Assembly (NCBI RefSeq): GCF_023015865.1
Contig: NZ_JALKBC010000009.1
Location: 1-64,000 of the forward strand
Reading direction: 5' to 3'
Length of the DNA stretch: 64,000 nucleotides
From: Arenibacter sp. F26102
GTDB taxonomy: Bacteria; Bacteroidota; Bacteroidia; Flavobacteriales; Flavobacteriaceae
A model generated the notes under the pieces. That model was not told where the DNA came from and did no database searches. It saw only the letters and a list, made by a program, of their open reading frames with translations. This document shows positions 6,747-17,400 of this stretch, in pieces. Made by a program: the position numbers and the translations under genes. Position 1 is the stretch's first letter, and each line of letters starts with the position of its first letter.

Positions 6747-9173
6747 TTACTTTGTTTTTGGTGATCCGTGCCAAACACTAGATCCAAATGTAGTTAGAAA
6801 TATCTTTTCTGTATTATTTTCATCAATTATTACACGGTGTCCCCAGTGAAAATCATAGTCTTTGATCTTATTCCATGTTTTTCCATAATCATCGCTCCTA
6901 TACGCACCCTGATTAAAGGTGTTGCAATAAATTCGCCCTGGATGATAAGGGTCTACGGTTACGTCATAGACATATTGATTTTCATCAAAAATTTGCTTCC
7001 AAGTATCTCCTCCGTCTTCAGATACTAAGATACCTCCGTCTAAGTCCATTAATTCATTACCGCCAGTGGCATTGGCAAGTGAACCGCCAATTAGATCACT
7101 TAAATGAATATCTGACCAAGAACCTAGATAAAGCCTATTTGGATTTTCGGGATCAAAAGTGAGTCCGTTAGGAAATTTAACCTTATCGCCAAGGTCTAGT
7201 GCTTGCCAAGAATCCCCCCCATCGATAGACTTGTATAGATTGCCCATAAATACCTCCCTACCAGCTTTTTCGTCCTTATGTTGTGGTATGGGTGAGGTAA
7301 TTAAAAATAAAGTTCCATCGTCTTGAATTGTAAGTTCAAAAGCGGCTAAACTGCCTTCAATACCGTTGTTGTGAAGCTTCCAAGTTTTTCCATCATCAAT
7401 AGATTTATAGACCCCTTTTCCATAGGCTGTTATGTAAAGTGTTCTATTGTTTACAGGAGAGTTTTTGTCCAGTACAATTGAAGTGGTTGGCGTGTCAGGG
7501 CCAAGACCTTCTATAGTGGGTGTCCAAGATTTACCCCCATCAACAGAAACTGCTACCCCTCCTTTATAGTATTTTTCCTTCCATTTGGGATTTCTCGTCA
7601 TTTTCCCTCTAGGAAAATCGTGTAATCCGGACCAAACTGACCAAACTTTATCTTTTACTTCTGGATCAAAAGCCATCCAATAACAGGTATTTTGCCATTC
7701 AATAGGGATACCCTTGGTGGATCTAAACCAGCTTTTTCCTCTATCGTACGAATGGTGGTAGCCTATATCTGTAAAGCTAATCGCAATATGATCCTGATCA
7801 AAGGGATCGAAATGGACACCATAGCTGGTGGTGACATTAACACCACGACTTTTAACGCTTCCATCTTTTTGCTTACTACTATATATCTCCGTCCATGTTT
7901 TTCCTCCGTCCATGGTTTTCATGGTGCGATACCAATCTGTAATTACTGCCACATCTGAATTGATAGGAGAAACACCCACATCTATAATAAGAATAAACTC
8001 GCCCCCAAAAGCTTCTTGCACCCATGAATCGGTTAAGTTAGGGGCATCTTTACCGTCGCGTACACCGTATTGCCCAATGCCGCCACCACCTTTCCAGACC
8101 CAATTCCATGATTTTCCTTGATCTTCAGACTTTAGGGTTCCATACCAGTGGGACAGTCCATTGTCTTGGGTTTTTTCCTTATAAGACAAGGAAACCGCAT
8201 ACACATTTTCGGCATCGTTTTCTGACGCGGATATACTTTTATACGTTGGGGCTATTGATTGTAAATTATTAAATGTGGGATCTTTGCTCAGTTGCCAAGT
8301 AAGGCCTAAGTCGTTGCTTGTCCATAACGAGGTTTTGGCTACGGCATCTGGTCTGCTGTCATTACCCGCATTGTTTTGTAAAGCATAGAAAATAAAATCT
8401 CCGGTATCTTTTATGTTGCCTCCGGTATAGGAAAAGGCCGGTTTCATTTCATTTGGGATGGGATAGGTGTTAGGTGTCCATGTGCCCTTATTTATTTTAA
8501 TGACGTTATTTGTTGTAAAAAGATATACTGCATCATTCAGATATTGGGCATTTGTGTATATGAATTTAATGTCATCCTCCAGTTCTATTCTATTCCATAC
8601 TTCGCCCTTATCGGTTGAATAAAAAAAAGCTTCTTTAACACTGAAATAAATGGTGCCCGGATCATAAGGGTCTGCTTTAATATTTTTTATTCTTATTCCT
8701 TGTCCAATACTGGCGTATAAAGAGTTTTCCTTTACTTTTATGGAATAATTGGCATGGTCCCCCATAAAAACTTCATTAATAATATCCTCTTGTTTCGGGA
8801 AAATCCTTTCCCATGTTTTGCCGCCATTTTCTGACCTATTTAGAGTCGATGCGCCAATATAAACCGTGTTTTTATCTAAGGGGTCATAGGCGAACGAAGT
8901 GGAACCATTTGGATAATTTATTTGTGCATATGATTCTCCCCCGTCGTTGGTTAAGTATGCGCCTGTCATATCGCAGCGTATTAGAAAATCATCAGTGCTT
9001 GCGTATGAAAATGTGGGTAAAAAAGTTGAGCCTCCACCACCTGGCCCCATATGAGTCCAGTTTGTCGAGGTCACATTATCTAAGGTTTTATTTTTATCAA
9101 CAGTAGAATCAACACATGATAGGAATGCTGTTTGAAATAAAATAATACTGGCTATTTTGTGAATAAATCTCAT
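6747..9173 (-). CDS. Asp-box (BNR/GH74-like) beta-propeller lipoprotein
   Basis: The 808-residue protein starts with a lipoprotein signal (lipobox FLSC, Cys about 20) and then carries about twelve Asp-box motifs of the S/N-x-D-x-G-x-T/S-W type, for example ENGGKTW, MDGGKTW, YDRGKSW, VDGGKSW, EDGGDTW and DDYGKTW, spaced across the whole chain. This is enough for two seven-bladed propellers, the architecture of GH74 xyloglucanases. The start of the mature protein (GPGGGGSTFLPTFSY and RCDMTGAY) also resembles the GH74 N-terminus, but I cannot confirm the catalytic Asp pair, so the family assignment is tentative. It is probably anchored on the cell surface or in the periplasm and acts on the glycan taken up by the upstream SusC/D. 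Confidence 0.7.
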   Translation of the reverse strand: MRFIHKIASIILFQTAFLSCVDSTVDKNKTLDNVTSTNWTHMGPGGGGSTFLPTFSYASTDDFLIRCDMTGAYLTNDGGESYAQINYPNGSTSFAYDPLDKNTVYIGASTLNRSENGGKTWERIFPKQEDIINEVFMGDHANYSIKVKENSLYASIGQGIRIKNIKADPYDPGTIYFSVKEAFFYSTDKGEVWNRIELEDDIKFIYTNAQYLNDAVYLFTTNNVIKINKGTWTPNTYPIPNEMKPAFSYTGGNIKDTGDFIFYALQNNAGNDSRPDAVAKTSLWTSNDLGLTWQLSKDPTFNNLQSIAPTYKSISASENDAENVYAVSLSYKEKTQDNGLSHWYGTLKSEDQGKSWNWVWKGGGGIGQYGVRDGKDAPNLTDSWVQEAFGGEFILIIDVGVSPINSDVAVITDWYRTMKTMDGGKTWTEIYSSKQKDGSVKSRGVNVTTSYGVHFDPFDQDHIAISFTDIGYHHSYDRGKSWFRSTKGIPIEWQNTCYWMAFDPEVKDKVWSVWSGLHDFPRGKMTRNPKWKEKYYKGGVAVSVDGGKSWTPTIEGLGPDTPTTSIVLDKNSPVNNRTLYITAYGKGVYKSIDDGKTWKLHNNGIEGSLAAFELTIQDDGTLFLITSPIPQHKDEKAGREVFMGNLYKSIDGGDSWQALDLGDKVKFPNGLTFDPENPNRLYLGSWSDIHLSDLIGGSLANATGGNELMDLDGGILVSEDGGDTWKQIFDENQYVYDVTVDPYHPGRIYCNTFNQGAYRSDDYGKTWNKIKDYDFHWGHRVIIDENNTEKIFLTTFGSSVWHGSPKTK

Positions 9174-9562
9174 ACTTCTAATTTTTATCTTATTTTAATT
9201 TGCCCCATGGGATACCAACCTTCGTCATTGATGCCCTCCATAACTAATTTAACACGAAAATCAGTCGATACAGGACCACAATAGTTATTTCAATTTAAAA
9301 TTTCGGCTAGGTTTATTGATTAAAAAGGAGATTGCTTTAGAGAATAAAGGTTGGTTATAAGAATAGCCAACCTATATTCAACTAACTACTAACTAAAACA
9401 AACTGCACTAAAACTTTTCTTAATTTTAAAGCGGATTATTGTCTGCTATTTCTTTCTGTGGAACGGAAAATTCAATAATTGGCTCCATTTGTATCCCGTA
9501 TGTATTTAATTTTAACGGTCACTTTTCATGCCTTATACTACTTGGCAGAATTTTCAGACCGT
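9174..9562 (-). other. Gap with a possible susD 3' remnant
   Basis: No complete gene is seen. On the minus strand, about 30 codons ending at the stop 9426-9428 read YGIQMEPIIEFSVPQKEIAD then NNPL, which resembles the C-terminal tail of SusD proteins (a PIPQ-E-I-NP pattern). It has no start and no upstream continuation, so it would be a relic of a rearranged or deleted gene. The rest of the gap is AT-rich leader sequence of the propeller gene. Confidence 0.3.
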
Positions 9563-10762
9563 TTAATTTTGAGGAACCTCCAATACCATAATTTGACTAA
9601 GGGATTCTCCTTCGCCCATCACAATATATTTACCATCTTCCGAAGATGTAACAGTTTCTATATTAAAGGACCTCCAACTAATTCCCTGCTCAATGCCTGG
9701 CGCTACCATTGTAAATTTGGGGTTTCCAAAATCATAAAATCCATAATCTGAATCGTACCTAAATAGGTGGGCGTAGCCCGGTGTGCCACCTGCAACTCCA
9801 TATAGTTTACCATTTCTTCCAAAACTTAGTCCCTTCAAGCGATTCAATGTAATTGGCTTACCTAGGTTTTTTACCACACCTGTAGTAGGATTCAACGTAA
9901 ACAATTGTCCATCGCCAGAATTGCCTCCATAAAGAATACCCTCTTTGTCTTTAGCCCAAGAATCAACTCTGCCAAGGATGTTTCTTTTCCATACAACAGG
10001 CAACGTATTATCAAGTATCTTAAAACTTTCGGTACTTGGATCAAAGGAGAATAGTTTATTCATGGGAGCACTGCCATAAATTTTCCCATCATTGCCTTGT
10101 GTCAAGCTTCTGGATAGATAATCTTGAGGACGTAGATCATACGTTTTATATTCTTTAAGATCATATTCAGAAGGAATAATGGCATCAAATATTTTGGTCT
10201 TGCCACTTGCATTATCATACGCAAATAAATGCCCCTTAGGATAACTTATTCCATAAATTTTTGTTCCATCCGTGTCGCCGACCAAGGTAAAAATGCCTTC
10301 ACCCTGTACTGGAACACCAAGGTCTTTTATTTTTAATGCGCCACTTTTATTAATTGAGATTTGGAAGAGATGTCCACCATCGGTATTGTTTTCCTTGGAA
10401 TTGGACATACTTCCGCAATACAGTAAACCATTCTTGCCTTTTCCAAAACCCGACTGAATACTTTCTTGTCCCAGTACCAAGCTACCGATATCCTTGAAAT
10501 CTATTGGCATTTTTTGACTTAATGAGGCAGTAAATATAAAGGGGGAAAGTCCCTCACTGGCAGTTGTACCACCTATTATATAATCACCAGATACATGTAG
10601 TGAGGTAATAGAATTTCTATAAATGGGCAGTCTTTTTAAGTCGGTATTTTCTAAAGAAAGCTCGATGGCAAAGCCATTTGGTTTTTTATTCTCTTGTGTG
10701 TGTACATTCATTGAACAAAAGAAGACCAATAACAACAATGATACTCTTATTTTATTTTTCAT
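9563..10762 (-). CDS. Secreted beta-propeller protein of unknown function
   Basis: This 399-residue protein has a signal peptide (KIRVSLLLLVFFCSMNVHTQ, cleavage after about residue 22) and repeating blade-like units such as GKIYGSAPMNKLFSFDPSTE, EGILYGGNSGDGQLFTLNP and GKLYGVAGGTPGYAHLFRYD. The pattern G-x-L/I-Y-G followed by a phase ending in F-D/N-P is typical of quinoprotein- or lyase-type propellers. It lies 12 bp after the next propeller gene and shares its blade style, so the two may be ancient duplicates. Several polysaccharide lyase families (for example PL22 and the ulvan lyase families PL24/25) are propellers, but I cannot assign it to one. Secreted, probably periplasmic. Confidence 0.72.
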   Translation of the reverse strand: MKNKIRVSLLLLVFFCSMNVHTQENKKPNGFAIELSLENTDLKRLPIYRNSITSLHVSGDYIIGGTTASEGLSPFIFTASLSQKMPIDFKDIGSLVLGQESIQSGFGKGKNGLLYCGSMSNSKENNTDGGHLFQISINKSGALKIKDLGVPVQGEGIFTLVGDTDGTKIYGISYPKGHLFAYDNASGKTKIFDAIIPSEYDLKEYKTYDLRPQDYLSRSLTQGNDGKIYGSAPMNKLFSFDPSTESFKILDNTLPVVWKRNILGRVDSWAKDKEGILYGGNSGDGQLFTLNPTTGVVKNLGKPITLNRLKGLSFGRNGKLYGVAGGTPGYAHLFRYDSDYGFYDFGNPKFTMVAPGIEQGISWRSFNIETVTSSEDGKYIVMGEGESLSQIMVLEVPQN

Positions 10763-10774
10763 TTAATAAAGTAT

Positions 10775-11992
10775 TTAGAATTTGAGATCCTTGTCAGGAT
10801 TAAATTTGATCATAAAGGGAGTAGAATTATGGTTGTCACCCTTTCTGCCGGCAAAGTAGATATTCCCGTCTTCATCGTGAACATCTGCACCAGTTGCTTC
10901 ATGTACTACCGATGTAGGATATTGGATCAATACTTTCCGTTCCCGTGTCTTGGGGTCAAATTCAATAAACAACGTAGTATTTTTAACGGCTTCGATGCCA
11001 TGTCCACCTACAAAATAATAGAGCTTTCCGTTTTTCCCCATCGCTAGATTAGGGACATAATAGTTCCATTTTTCTTTTCCTTCAGCATTGTATACCCCAC
11101 CTAAATCTTCCACTTTTCCGAACCCGTTTTCTTGGGGGTGATAAGCTATTATTTTCCCGCCATAGGTAATTAAATAAACAATGTTGTTAGCGGTATCCTT
11201 GGCATAGGCGGTAATTCCTGTTATTATTGAATAGCCTGGTGTTCCGGGAAAGGCTGGCAGGCTTTCCTTGGCAAAAATGAGCTTTTCCTCGCTCTTCTCA
11301 TATTTGACAAGTCGCTGCCTCCAATCTACATAGTAACAATTGCCCCAAGTATCTGTAAATAGTACTCTAGGGACATGTCCTGAACCCAATCTGCCTAAAT
11401 CCTTTAAATCGTTCTTTTTAGCGTCATAGATGAGAAAATGAACTTGCGGAAAGGTAGTACCGTACAAATTCCCTGTTTCTATATCAATATCCAGGTCTTT
11501 GGTACTCTCATATTGTAGTCCCATGCCTAAATTGGTTAATTTCTTATTTTCTGGATTCCATTTCATAAAATACCCACCTACATAACCCAGAGGGCCATCC
11601 ATAAAATACAAATGCCTATAATCTCCTCCATCTGTCGAGAAATAAACAATACCTTCTTTATCAAATACTATTTTTGAATGAATTTTTCCCTGCCATTGAA
11701 ACGGTCTTAAATTGGCCATATCTCCAATAAACCCATTCAATTTCATTTCGTTACTGGCAATATCAAATTCATAGAGGCCAACTTTATTCAAATGATTGGT
11801 TACGCCTATATAAACTTTGTTATATACTGGATTGTAACCAATATCTCCCCATGTGGAGTGAGCTTCTGGAAAATCAGGGTAACTGATAAACTCGGGATTG
11901 TTTCTTATTTCCATTAACTGCTCTTGTCCGTAGGTATTTATTCCAACTGTAAGCAACAGAAATATAACCATCGCTCTCTGGTGGATGTACAT
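10775..11992 (-). CDS. Secreted beta-propeller protein, paralogue-like neighbour
   Basis: The open frame extends to 12058, but starting at the ATG at 11992 gives MYIHQRAMVIFLLLTVGINT followed by YGQ, a normal signal peptide, so this start is preferred. The mature protein (about 380 residues) is built of propeller-like repeats, such as NKVYIGVTNH, EGIVYFSTDGG, GNLYGTTFPQVHFLIYD, GNCYYVDW, GKLYYFVGGHG and GNIYFAGRKGD. Charged or polar clusters (GSGHVPRV, FPEAHSTWGD) could be part of an active site. It is followed after 12 bp by the other propeller gene. No family is recognised; a lyase or hydrolase role on the glycan of this operon is inference only. Confidence 0.72.
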   Translation of the reverse strand: MYIHQRAMVIFLLLTVGINTYGQEQLMEIRNNPEFISYPDFPEAHSTWGDIGYNPVYNKVYIGVTNHLNKVGLYEFDIASNEMKLNGFIGDMANLRPFQWQGKIHSKIVFDKEGIVYFSTDGGDYRHLYFMDGPLGYVGGYFMKWNPENKKLTNLGMGLQYESTKDLDIDIETGNLYGTTFPQVHFLIYDAKKNDLKDLGRLGSGHVPRVLFTDTWGNCYYVDWRQRLVKYEKSEEKLIFAKESLPAFPGTPGYSIITGITAYAKDTANNIVYLITYGGKIIAYHPQENGFGKVEDLGGVYNAEGKEKWNYYVPNLAMGKNGKLYYFVGGHGIEAVKNTTLFIEFDPKTRERKVLIQYPTSVVHEATGADVHDEDGNIYFAGRKGDNHNSTPFMIKFNPDKDLKF

Positions 11993-12422
11993 GTATTCAT
12001 AATAAAAAAACAATAGTCCTCCTTTTCTTTTTTTCGTCATTTCCATTTTTTTAAACAAAAAACCAATTTAATTCTAGATTTCAAGTAATCCTGCCATGCT
12101 ATCATTTATCCGGCAACACTACACTCATTATTTCCTGTGACAACATTTTCAAGGCTCCCACCTTTAAACCACTGATATGCTGAAAAGCATAGTAAAAAGA
12201 TCCTTCCCAATTATTTATGGGTAAAAAAAACAAGGCTTTCTTTATATCTGCCAGATTATTTTCTAGATTAAGAATTATACCCCCTCATTTACAAATGTTC
12301 CAACCATAATATACTATAGCTACCAGTGTGACACCAGTAAGCTAACCTTGTTTTTATTCAATACCAACTTCAGGTCTATATCTTCAAATTTGATTTTTCC
12401 TATATTGAGATAGTGTCCTTTT

Positions 12423-12608
12423 TTAGTCATTACCTATAATCAAAAGGTCTTGATGGCCGTTATTGTTCCTGATAGTAACCTTTGATACATTGCAGCAATA
12501 AGGGCAATGGACAAAGTTGATTTGCCCTTCTACATATATCATGTTCCGAAAATCTGGGAGAGACTTTACTAGGGCTATTTCAATAAACAAAAACTTGCTG
12601 CAATCCAT
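12423..12608 (-). CDS. Doubtful 61-residue ORF with CPYC motif
   Basis: The frame starts ATG-GAT-TGC and encodes MDCSKFLFIEIALVKSLPDF onward, including VHCPYCCNVSKVTIRNNNGH. A CPYC pair could bind zinc, but there is only one such pair, no signal peptide and no recognisable homologue. It may be a fragment of a decayed gene. Listed only because it sits in an otherwise empty gap. Confidence 0.2.
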   Translation of the reverse strand: MDCSKFLFIEIALVKSLPDFRNMIYVEGQINFVHCPYCCNVSKVTIRNNNGHQDLLIIGND

Positions 12609-12730
12609 TAGGAAAATAAGTCGCTAAAAAAACCATCAAAAAAGTTTTAATCTTGGCATATTTCTGGGGAATAAAAATAACTTCCAACGGATTATTTTTC
12701 CTAGAAATTTATTCAATTCTAAAAGTTTAA

Positions 12731-12821
12731 AATCCAATGTACATTTTCTTATGAAAACAAAAACAATGATACCTTTCATTTGAAAAATTGCCCATGTACA
12801 AAAAGGAATGTACATTGGATT
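12731..12821. repeat. 91-bp element with 15-bp perfect terminal inverted repeats
   Basis: AATCCAATGTACATT at 12731-12745 is matched exactly by its reverse complement at 12807-12821, with 61 bases between. It starts 21 bp after the susD stop (minus strand). It could be a transcript-end structure that stabilises the susCD mRNA or separates it from the enzyme genes, or a small MITE-like insertion. No obvious target-site duplication flanks it. Confidence 0.6.
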
Positions 12822-12841
12822 CGTATATTTCTATCCTTTAT

Positions 12842-14404
12842 TTAATTCTTATCCCACCATAAGGGTGTGGTAATTAAATCGGGCCCTCCTAATAAATTTA
12901 TGGCCTCCTCAACAGCCTCACCATTGGACTGCTTTTCATATAAAAGGAAAGGTACCCTTCTAATCCATTCGGTGGTTGGATCAGTAATTTCAATATTATC
13001 GGAATTGGCTACAGGGTATAAAGGCAATCCACGACTACGTCTATATTCAGCCCAGGCCTCTACACCATCGGGAAATAAAGCAAGCCATTTCTGTAAAAAT
13101 ATTTGTTGGTACTGCACGTCCTCATCGGTCGTATCGAACTTTACTGGAATATTACCTACAGCTGGTGAATCAAGAAAATCATTGGGAGCTACAGGAGTAG
13201 CATTGCTGTTAATGTAGGTATCTATGACCGTAGCATCAGTAACTCCCCATTGCATCAATGAGTTTTCGATTCCTTTTTTATACAATTCTTCGGCAGATCC
13301 GCCCATTTCCCAGCCTAATAAAACGCCTTCAGCCCTTAGAAAGTAAGCTTCGGCAGAAGACATTACATTCAATGGGGTAGAAAAGTAGTCGTCTATGCCA
13401 CCTGAAACCGGAGCGGTCCAACGAGGGCCAACATGTGAATTTGATTTGGCAACATTCATTGCATCTGACAATTGTTCCACGCTTAATCCATTTCTTAGGC
13501 CATCATATTGACCCGTATTGACTGCTGGCAAAAAGTACTCAGGAGTTCTGGGGTCATCATATCCTACCAAAGTAGATTCCATTGCAGCACTCATTCTAAA
13601 TTCATTCCATTCAGACATTTGTGAAATAGGATTTATGTCAATGGTATTTTGTTGAATTAATGCATCATCATCCGGGCTTGTTTCAAGAACAGTGTTCGAA
13701 AATGCTTCTTCCCCCTGAACTTTAGCCAATGTTGGATTGGTTTTGGATATTCTTATGGCCAATCTCAGTCTTAAGGTATTGGCAAACTTAATCCACTTAG
13801 TAATATCCCCTTCATACATTAAGTCATAAGACCCAAAGGGTCTCTGATCACTTGGCAATGCCTTAAGCACCGCTTCAGCCCTGTCCAACCTTTCAAAAAA
13901 GTCATTATAAATGCTTTCTTGGCTGTCATATGGAATGCCGGTGCTTGCTTCACCAGCTTTTGAATACGGGATAGGCCCCCAGTAGTCTGTAACCCTGTGA
14001 AATGCAAAAACCCACCATATTTCAGCAAGTGCATGTTCAGCTGAGCCTACTTCCGCATTATCCAAAATAGTCTGTAACTGCGGCATTACTTCCACATAAA
14101 TAGGGTTAAAGGCATTTCGAAGCCAATCCATTCGTATAACCAATCTATCAGTTGGGAAATAGGAGGTTACGTTGGCAAAATATTGTGCGTATTGAGCAGC
14201 AAATAAGTTTTCCGGAGTTTGTCCTCCAATAGGAACACCCGTAAGTGCTTTTGAGAATAGAAACGGCAACTCGGAGGCGCCTACTGTGGCAATCGAGTTT
14301 GCGTCCGTATTAATTTCAGTATAATCATCAGTGCAAGCGGTATGTAGTACAAGACTAAAGGCTACCAAAAGGCACATACTTAATTTTATTGTTATCTCTT
14401 TCAT
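12842..14404 (-). CDS. SusD/RagB-like glycan-binding lipoprotein (SusD_2 type)
   Basis: The 520-residue protein carries a lipoprotein signal (lipobox HTAC, Cys about 24) and the family motif YTEINTDANS just after it, typical of the SusD-like family 2 outer-membrane lipoproteins. Internal SusD features include EIWWVFAFHRVTDYWGPIPY, KWIKFANTLRLRLAIRISK, AEAYFLRAEG and the C-terminal EAWAEYRRSRGLPLYP. It would cap the SusC pore on the cell surface and bind the oligosaccharide. It follows susC by 10 bp and is presumably cotranscribed with it. Ligand unknown. Confidence 0.93.
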   Translation of the reverse strand: MKEITIKLSMCLLVAFSLVLHTACTDDYTEINTDANSIATVGASELPFLFSKALTGVPIGGQTPENLFAAQYAQYFANVTSYFPTDRLVIRMDWLRNAFNPIYVEVMPQLQTILDNAEVGSAEHALAEIWWVFAFHRVTDYWGPIPYSKAGEASTGIPYDSQESIYNDFFERLDRAEAVLKALPSDQRPFGSYDLMYEGDITKWIKFANTLRLRLAIRISKTNPTLAKVQGEEAFSNTVLETSPDDDALIQQNTIDINPISQMSEWNEFRMSAAMESTLVGYDDPRTPEYFLPAVNTGQYDGLRNGLSVEQLSDAMNVAKSNSHVGPRWTAPVSGGIDDYFSTPLNVMSSAEAYFLRAEGVLLGWEMGGSAEELYKKGIENSLMQWGVTDATVIDTYINSNATPVAPNDFLDSPAVGNIPVKFDTTDEDVQYQQIFLQKWLALFPDGVEAWAEYRRSRGLPLYPVANSDNIEITDPTTEWIRRVPFLLYEKQSNGEAVEEAINLLGGPDLITTPLWWDKN

Positions 14405-14414
14405 GATTATTTTT

Positions 14415-17400
14415 TTAAAATATTAGATTAAGATTAAATCCAAAACTCTGTGTTGAGGGAATTGCACCATATTCGGTTCCATCTGCATACTTGCCCATAT
14501 CAGGGTCAAACCACATCTTCCGTTTCTCCAGGCCTGGAATATCCAATAGGGAACTGCCTCGATATATCCAAAATAGATTACGAGCGATAAGCGAAAAACT
14601 GGCTTTTTTAATGAATAGATTAGAGGGTAACGGAATGTCATATCCTAATGATACTTCTCTTAATCGAACGTTAGAGGCATCATAGGCGAAGAATTCTCCA
14701 ACTCCTGAGCGTTTGCCGGATACGGTTTGCCAAAATTGCTGAGCGGAAATGGTTGCAGAAACAGGATTTCCATCCAAATCAACACCTCCTAAATTCCATC
14801 CACCTTCTCGATAATCGGCAGTGGCCTCTGTAATACCGCTGAAAGACAAGTTCTGTTCGGTATTTGAAACCATGACGCCTCCAAATTTTCCATCAACCAG
14901 CATCCTCAAGGAAAAATCCTTGTATTTGAAAGTATTGGTTACCCCAAATATTTTATCTGGATTGGCATTACCTATTACTTCTGGATCTAGACCGGATTGA
15001 CTGGTAATAAATGGAAGACCGGCAGCAGTAACTATAAAGTTGCCATTTTCATCTCTTTGCCATTGGTCAGCTATCAAATCATTGTAGCTACCACCAATTT
15101 TTGCTTGGGGAACAGCCCCAAAATTACCAAAACTACCCAAGTAAATAGTATCAAGGTCATCTGTTAAACTTATAACCTTACTTCCGTTGAATGAAAAATT
15201 CAGATCAATTTCCCAACTGAAATCTTCAGTAAATATGGGAAAACCATTCAACACCATTTCCAAACCTTCGTTCTGAATATTACCGGCATTAATATATCTC
15301 TGAGAGTAGCCAGTGGCAACAGGTAGTGAAATTCTAATTAGTTGGTTGATCGCGTTGCTCTTATAATAGGCAAGTGATATCCCAGCTCTGTTATTAAAGA
15401 ACCTTGATTGTAATCCGGCTTCCCAGTTTTTTACAATCTCTGGCTTTAGATTTGGAAAAGGAAGCACATTGCTTCTGCTTAAGTATCCATTACCAGCACC
15501 TTGGCTGTAATTATAAGAAGAGGAAAGCAGTCCAAACTGTCCGCCATTACCTACCTCGGCATATGTTACATAAGCCTTTAGGAATGATATAGATTCAGGT
15601 AGTTCTATTAAATCGGACAAGACTCCTGAAAGCCCCGAAGAAAAATATTGAAATGAGTGTGGAGCAGGGAGACGTGAATCCCAATCGTTTCTAAAACTAC
15701 CATTAAGAGTTATGGCATTATCTTTAAAGGATAAATTGACATCTCCAAAAACAGATTGCGTTTGTATTTGAGTTTGCGTTGAATTAAACTGTGGATTGGT
15801 AGCAAAATTTAAACTGAATTTATTGGCTACATTTAATCCATCGGCTATATCATTTTTTACCCCAAACTGTCTGTCTTGATATATGGCGCCAACAGAATAA
15901 TCTACACTAAAATCTTTACTTATTTTATTATTCCCTTGGAGGATTAGATCAAACCATTTTTGAATGCCTGTAATGCCCGACTCACGATAATACCCGCCTT
16001 TATTCCTTGCGAATAAAACGGTACCAACATTTGTCTTTTGTTTTTCTTCTTCAAAAGACTTGGACAAATTAGCTCTTCCTGCTACACTTAACCAGTCTGT
16101 TATATCGAGTTTAGCAGATATAAATCCAGACAATTGATCCTTCTTTCCTTCAAGAATATCCTTATTTGTTATCCAATATGGGTTTTGATAGTTAGAGGCC
16201 AATGTTGATGGCCACGGAGTGGGCATATAAACACCAACATTATCCAATTCTTGATAATTTCTGGCATCAGCATCACTAACATTCCTAGGTATTTGATATA
16301 TATTCATAACAGGCGTATTATTAGCTTCACCTGCTCTGGTTTTATTTTCAATAATCTGGGTCAGATAACTCACTTTAGAATCAATTGTAATTCTATCTCC
16401 AATTTTATTTGATATCCTGAAATTGAAATTATGACTTGTCAAATTATTTGATGGAATAATACCTTGGATATCTTTTTTGGTGTAAGACAAAAACGTTTGT
16501 GCTTTTTCCAAACCACCAGAGACGCTTATGGAGTTAGTGGAGCTAATTCCATTACTAAAGAAGTCTTCTATATTATTGGGTTGAGCCGAATAGGGTCTTG
16601 ATTCACCCAAATAATTTACATATTCCTGACCTTCCATTTTAGCCCCCCAACTTTCTCCGGATGCGGCATTTAAGACACCAGCACTTCCTTGGCCATAAAT
16701 GTTTTGAACCATGGGCAATGCAAAAGGCGATTCAACAACAAGGCTCGAATTTACATTTACGGATACATCGCCACCCTTTGACCCTTTCTTTGTGGTTATT
16801 ATTATAGCTCCATTTCCTGCTTGACTCCCATACAAAACACCTGCAGAAGCCCCAGGAAGGACACTTACCGACTCAATATCATCTGGATTTATATTAGATG
16901 TTGAATTGTTGTCGATGTTTGGTACCCCATCAACTACTATCAACGCTGAGTTGCTACCTGAAAGGGAACGAGAACCCCGGAGTATAATTTCAGATTCACT
17001 ACCGACACCCCCAGCACTTTGTGTAATTTGTGCATTGGCAATCTTACCCTGAAAAGAGTTTATGAGATTATTTGGATCCCTGACACCAGTTAATTCAGAA
17101 GATTCAACACTTTGCGTGGCATAAGTTAGCGACTTTTTCTGTCTCCTTATCCCCAAAGCAGTAACGACTACCTCCTCCAAGCCTGAGGTACTTTCTACCA
17201 AATTTATGGTAATGGTGGTTTGCCCACCAAGATTAACTTCTTTAGTGGCAAAACCAAGATAGGACACCACTAAAACGGCAGTTTCACTTGCTACTGAAAT
17301 GGAAAAATTACCGTCAAAATCGGCTTGTGTACCATTAGTTGTTCCCTTTTCAATAATATTGGCACCTGGTAAAGGTTGTCCATCAACATCCAAAACCGAA

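Larger units (their letters stand above)
12059..12841 (-). other. Long gap after susD with possible gene remnants and an inverted repeat
   Basis: No convincing intact gene is present between the two operon blocks. Two short minus-strand open stretches may be relics: one of 61 codons (12608-12423) with a CPYC motif, and one of about 59 codons ending at stop 12102-12104 that includes INNWEGSFYYAFQHISGL. Neither has a recognisable family or good start context. A 15-bp perfect inverted repeat bounds 12731-12821. Confidence 0.4.
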
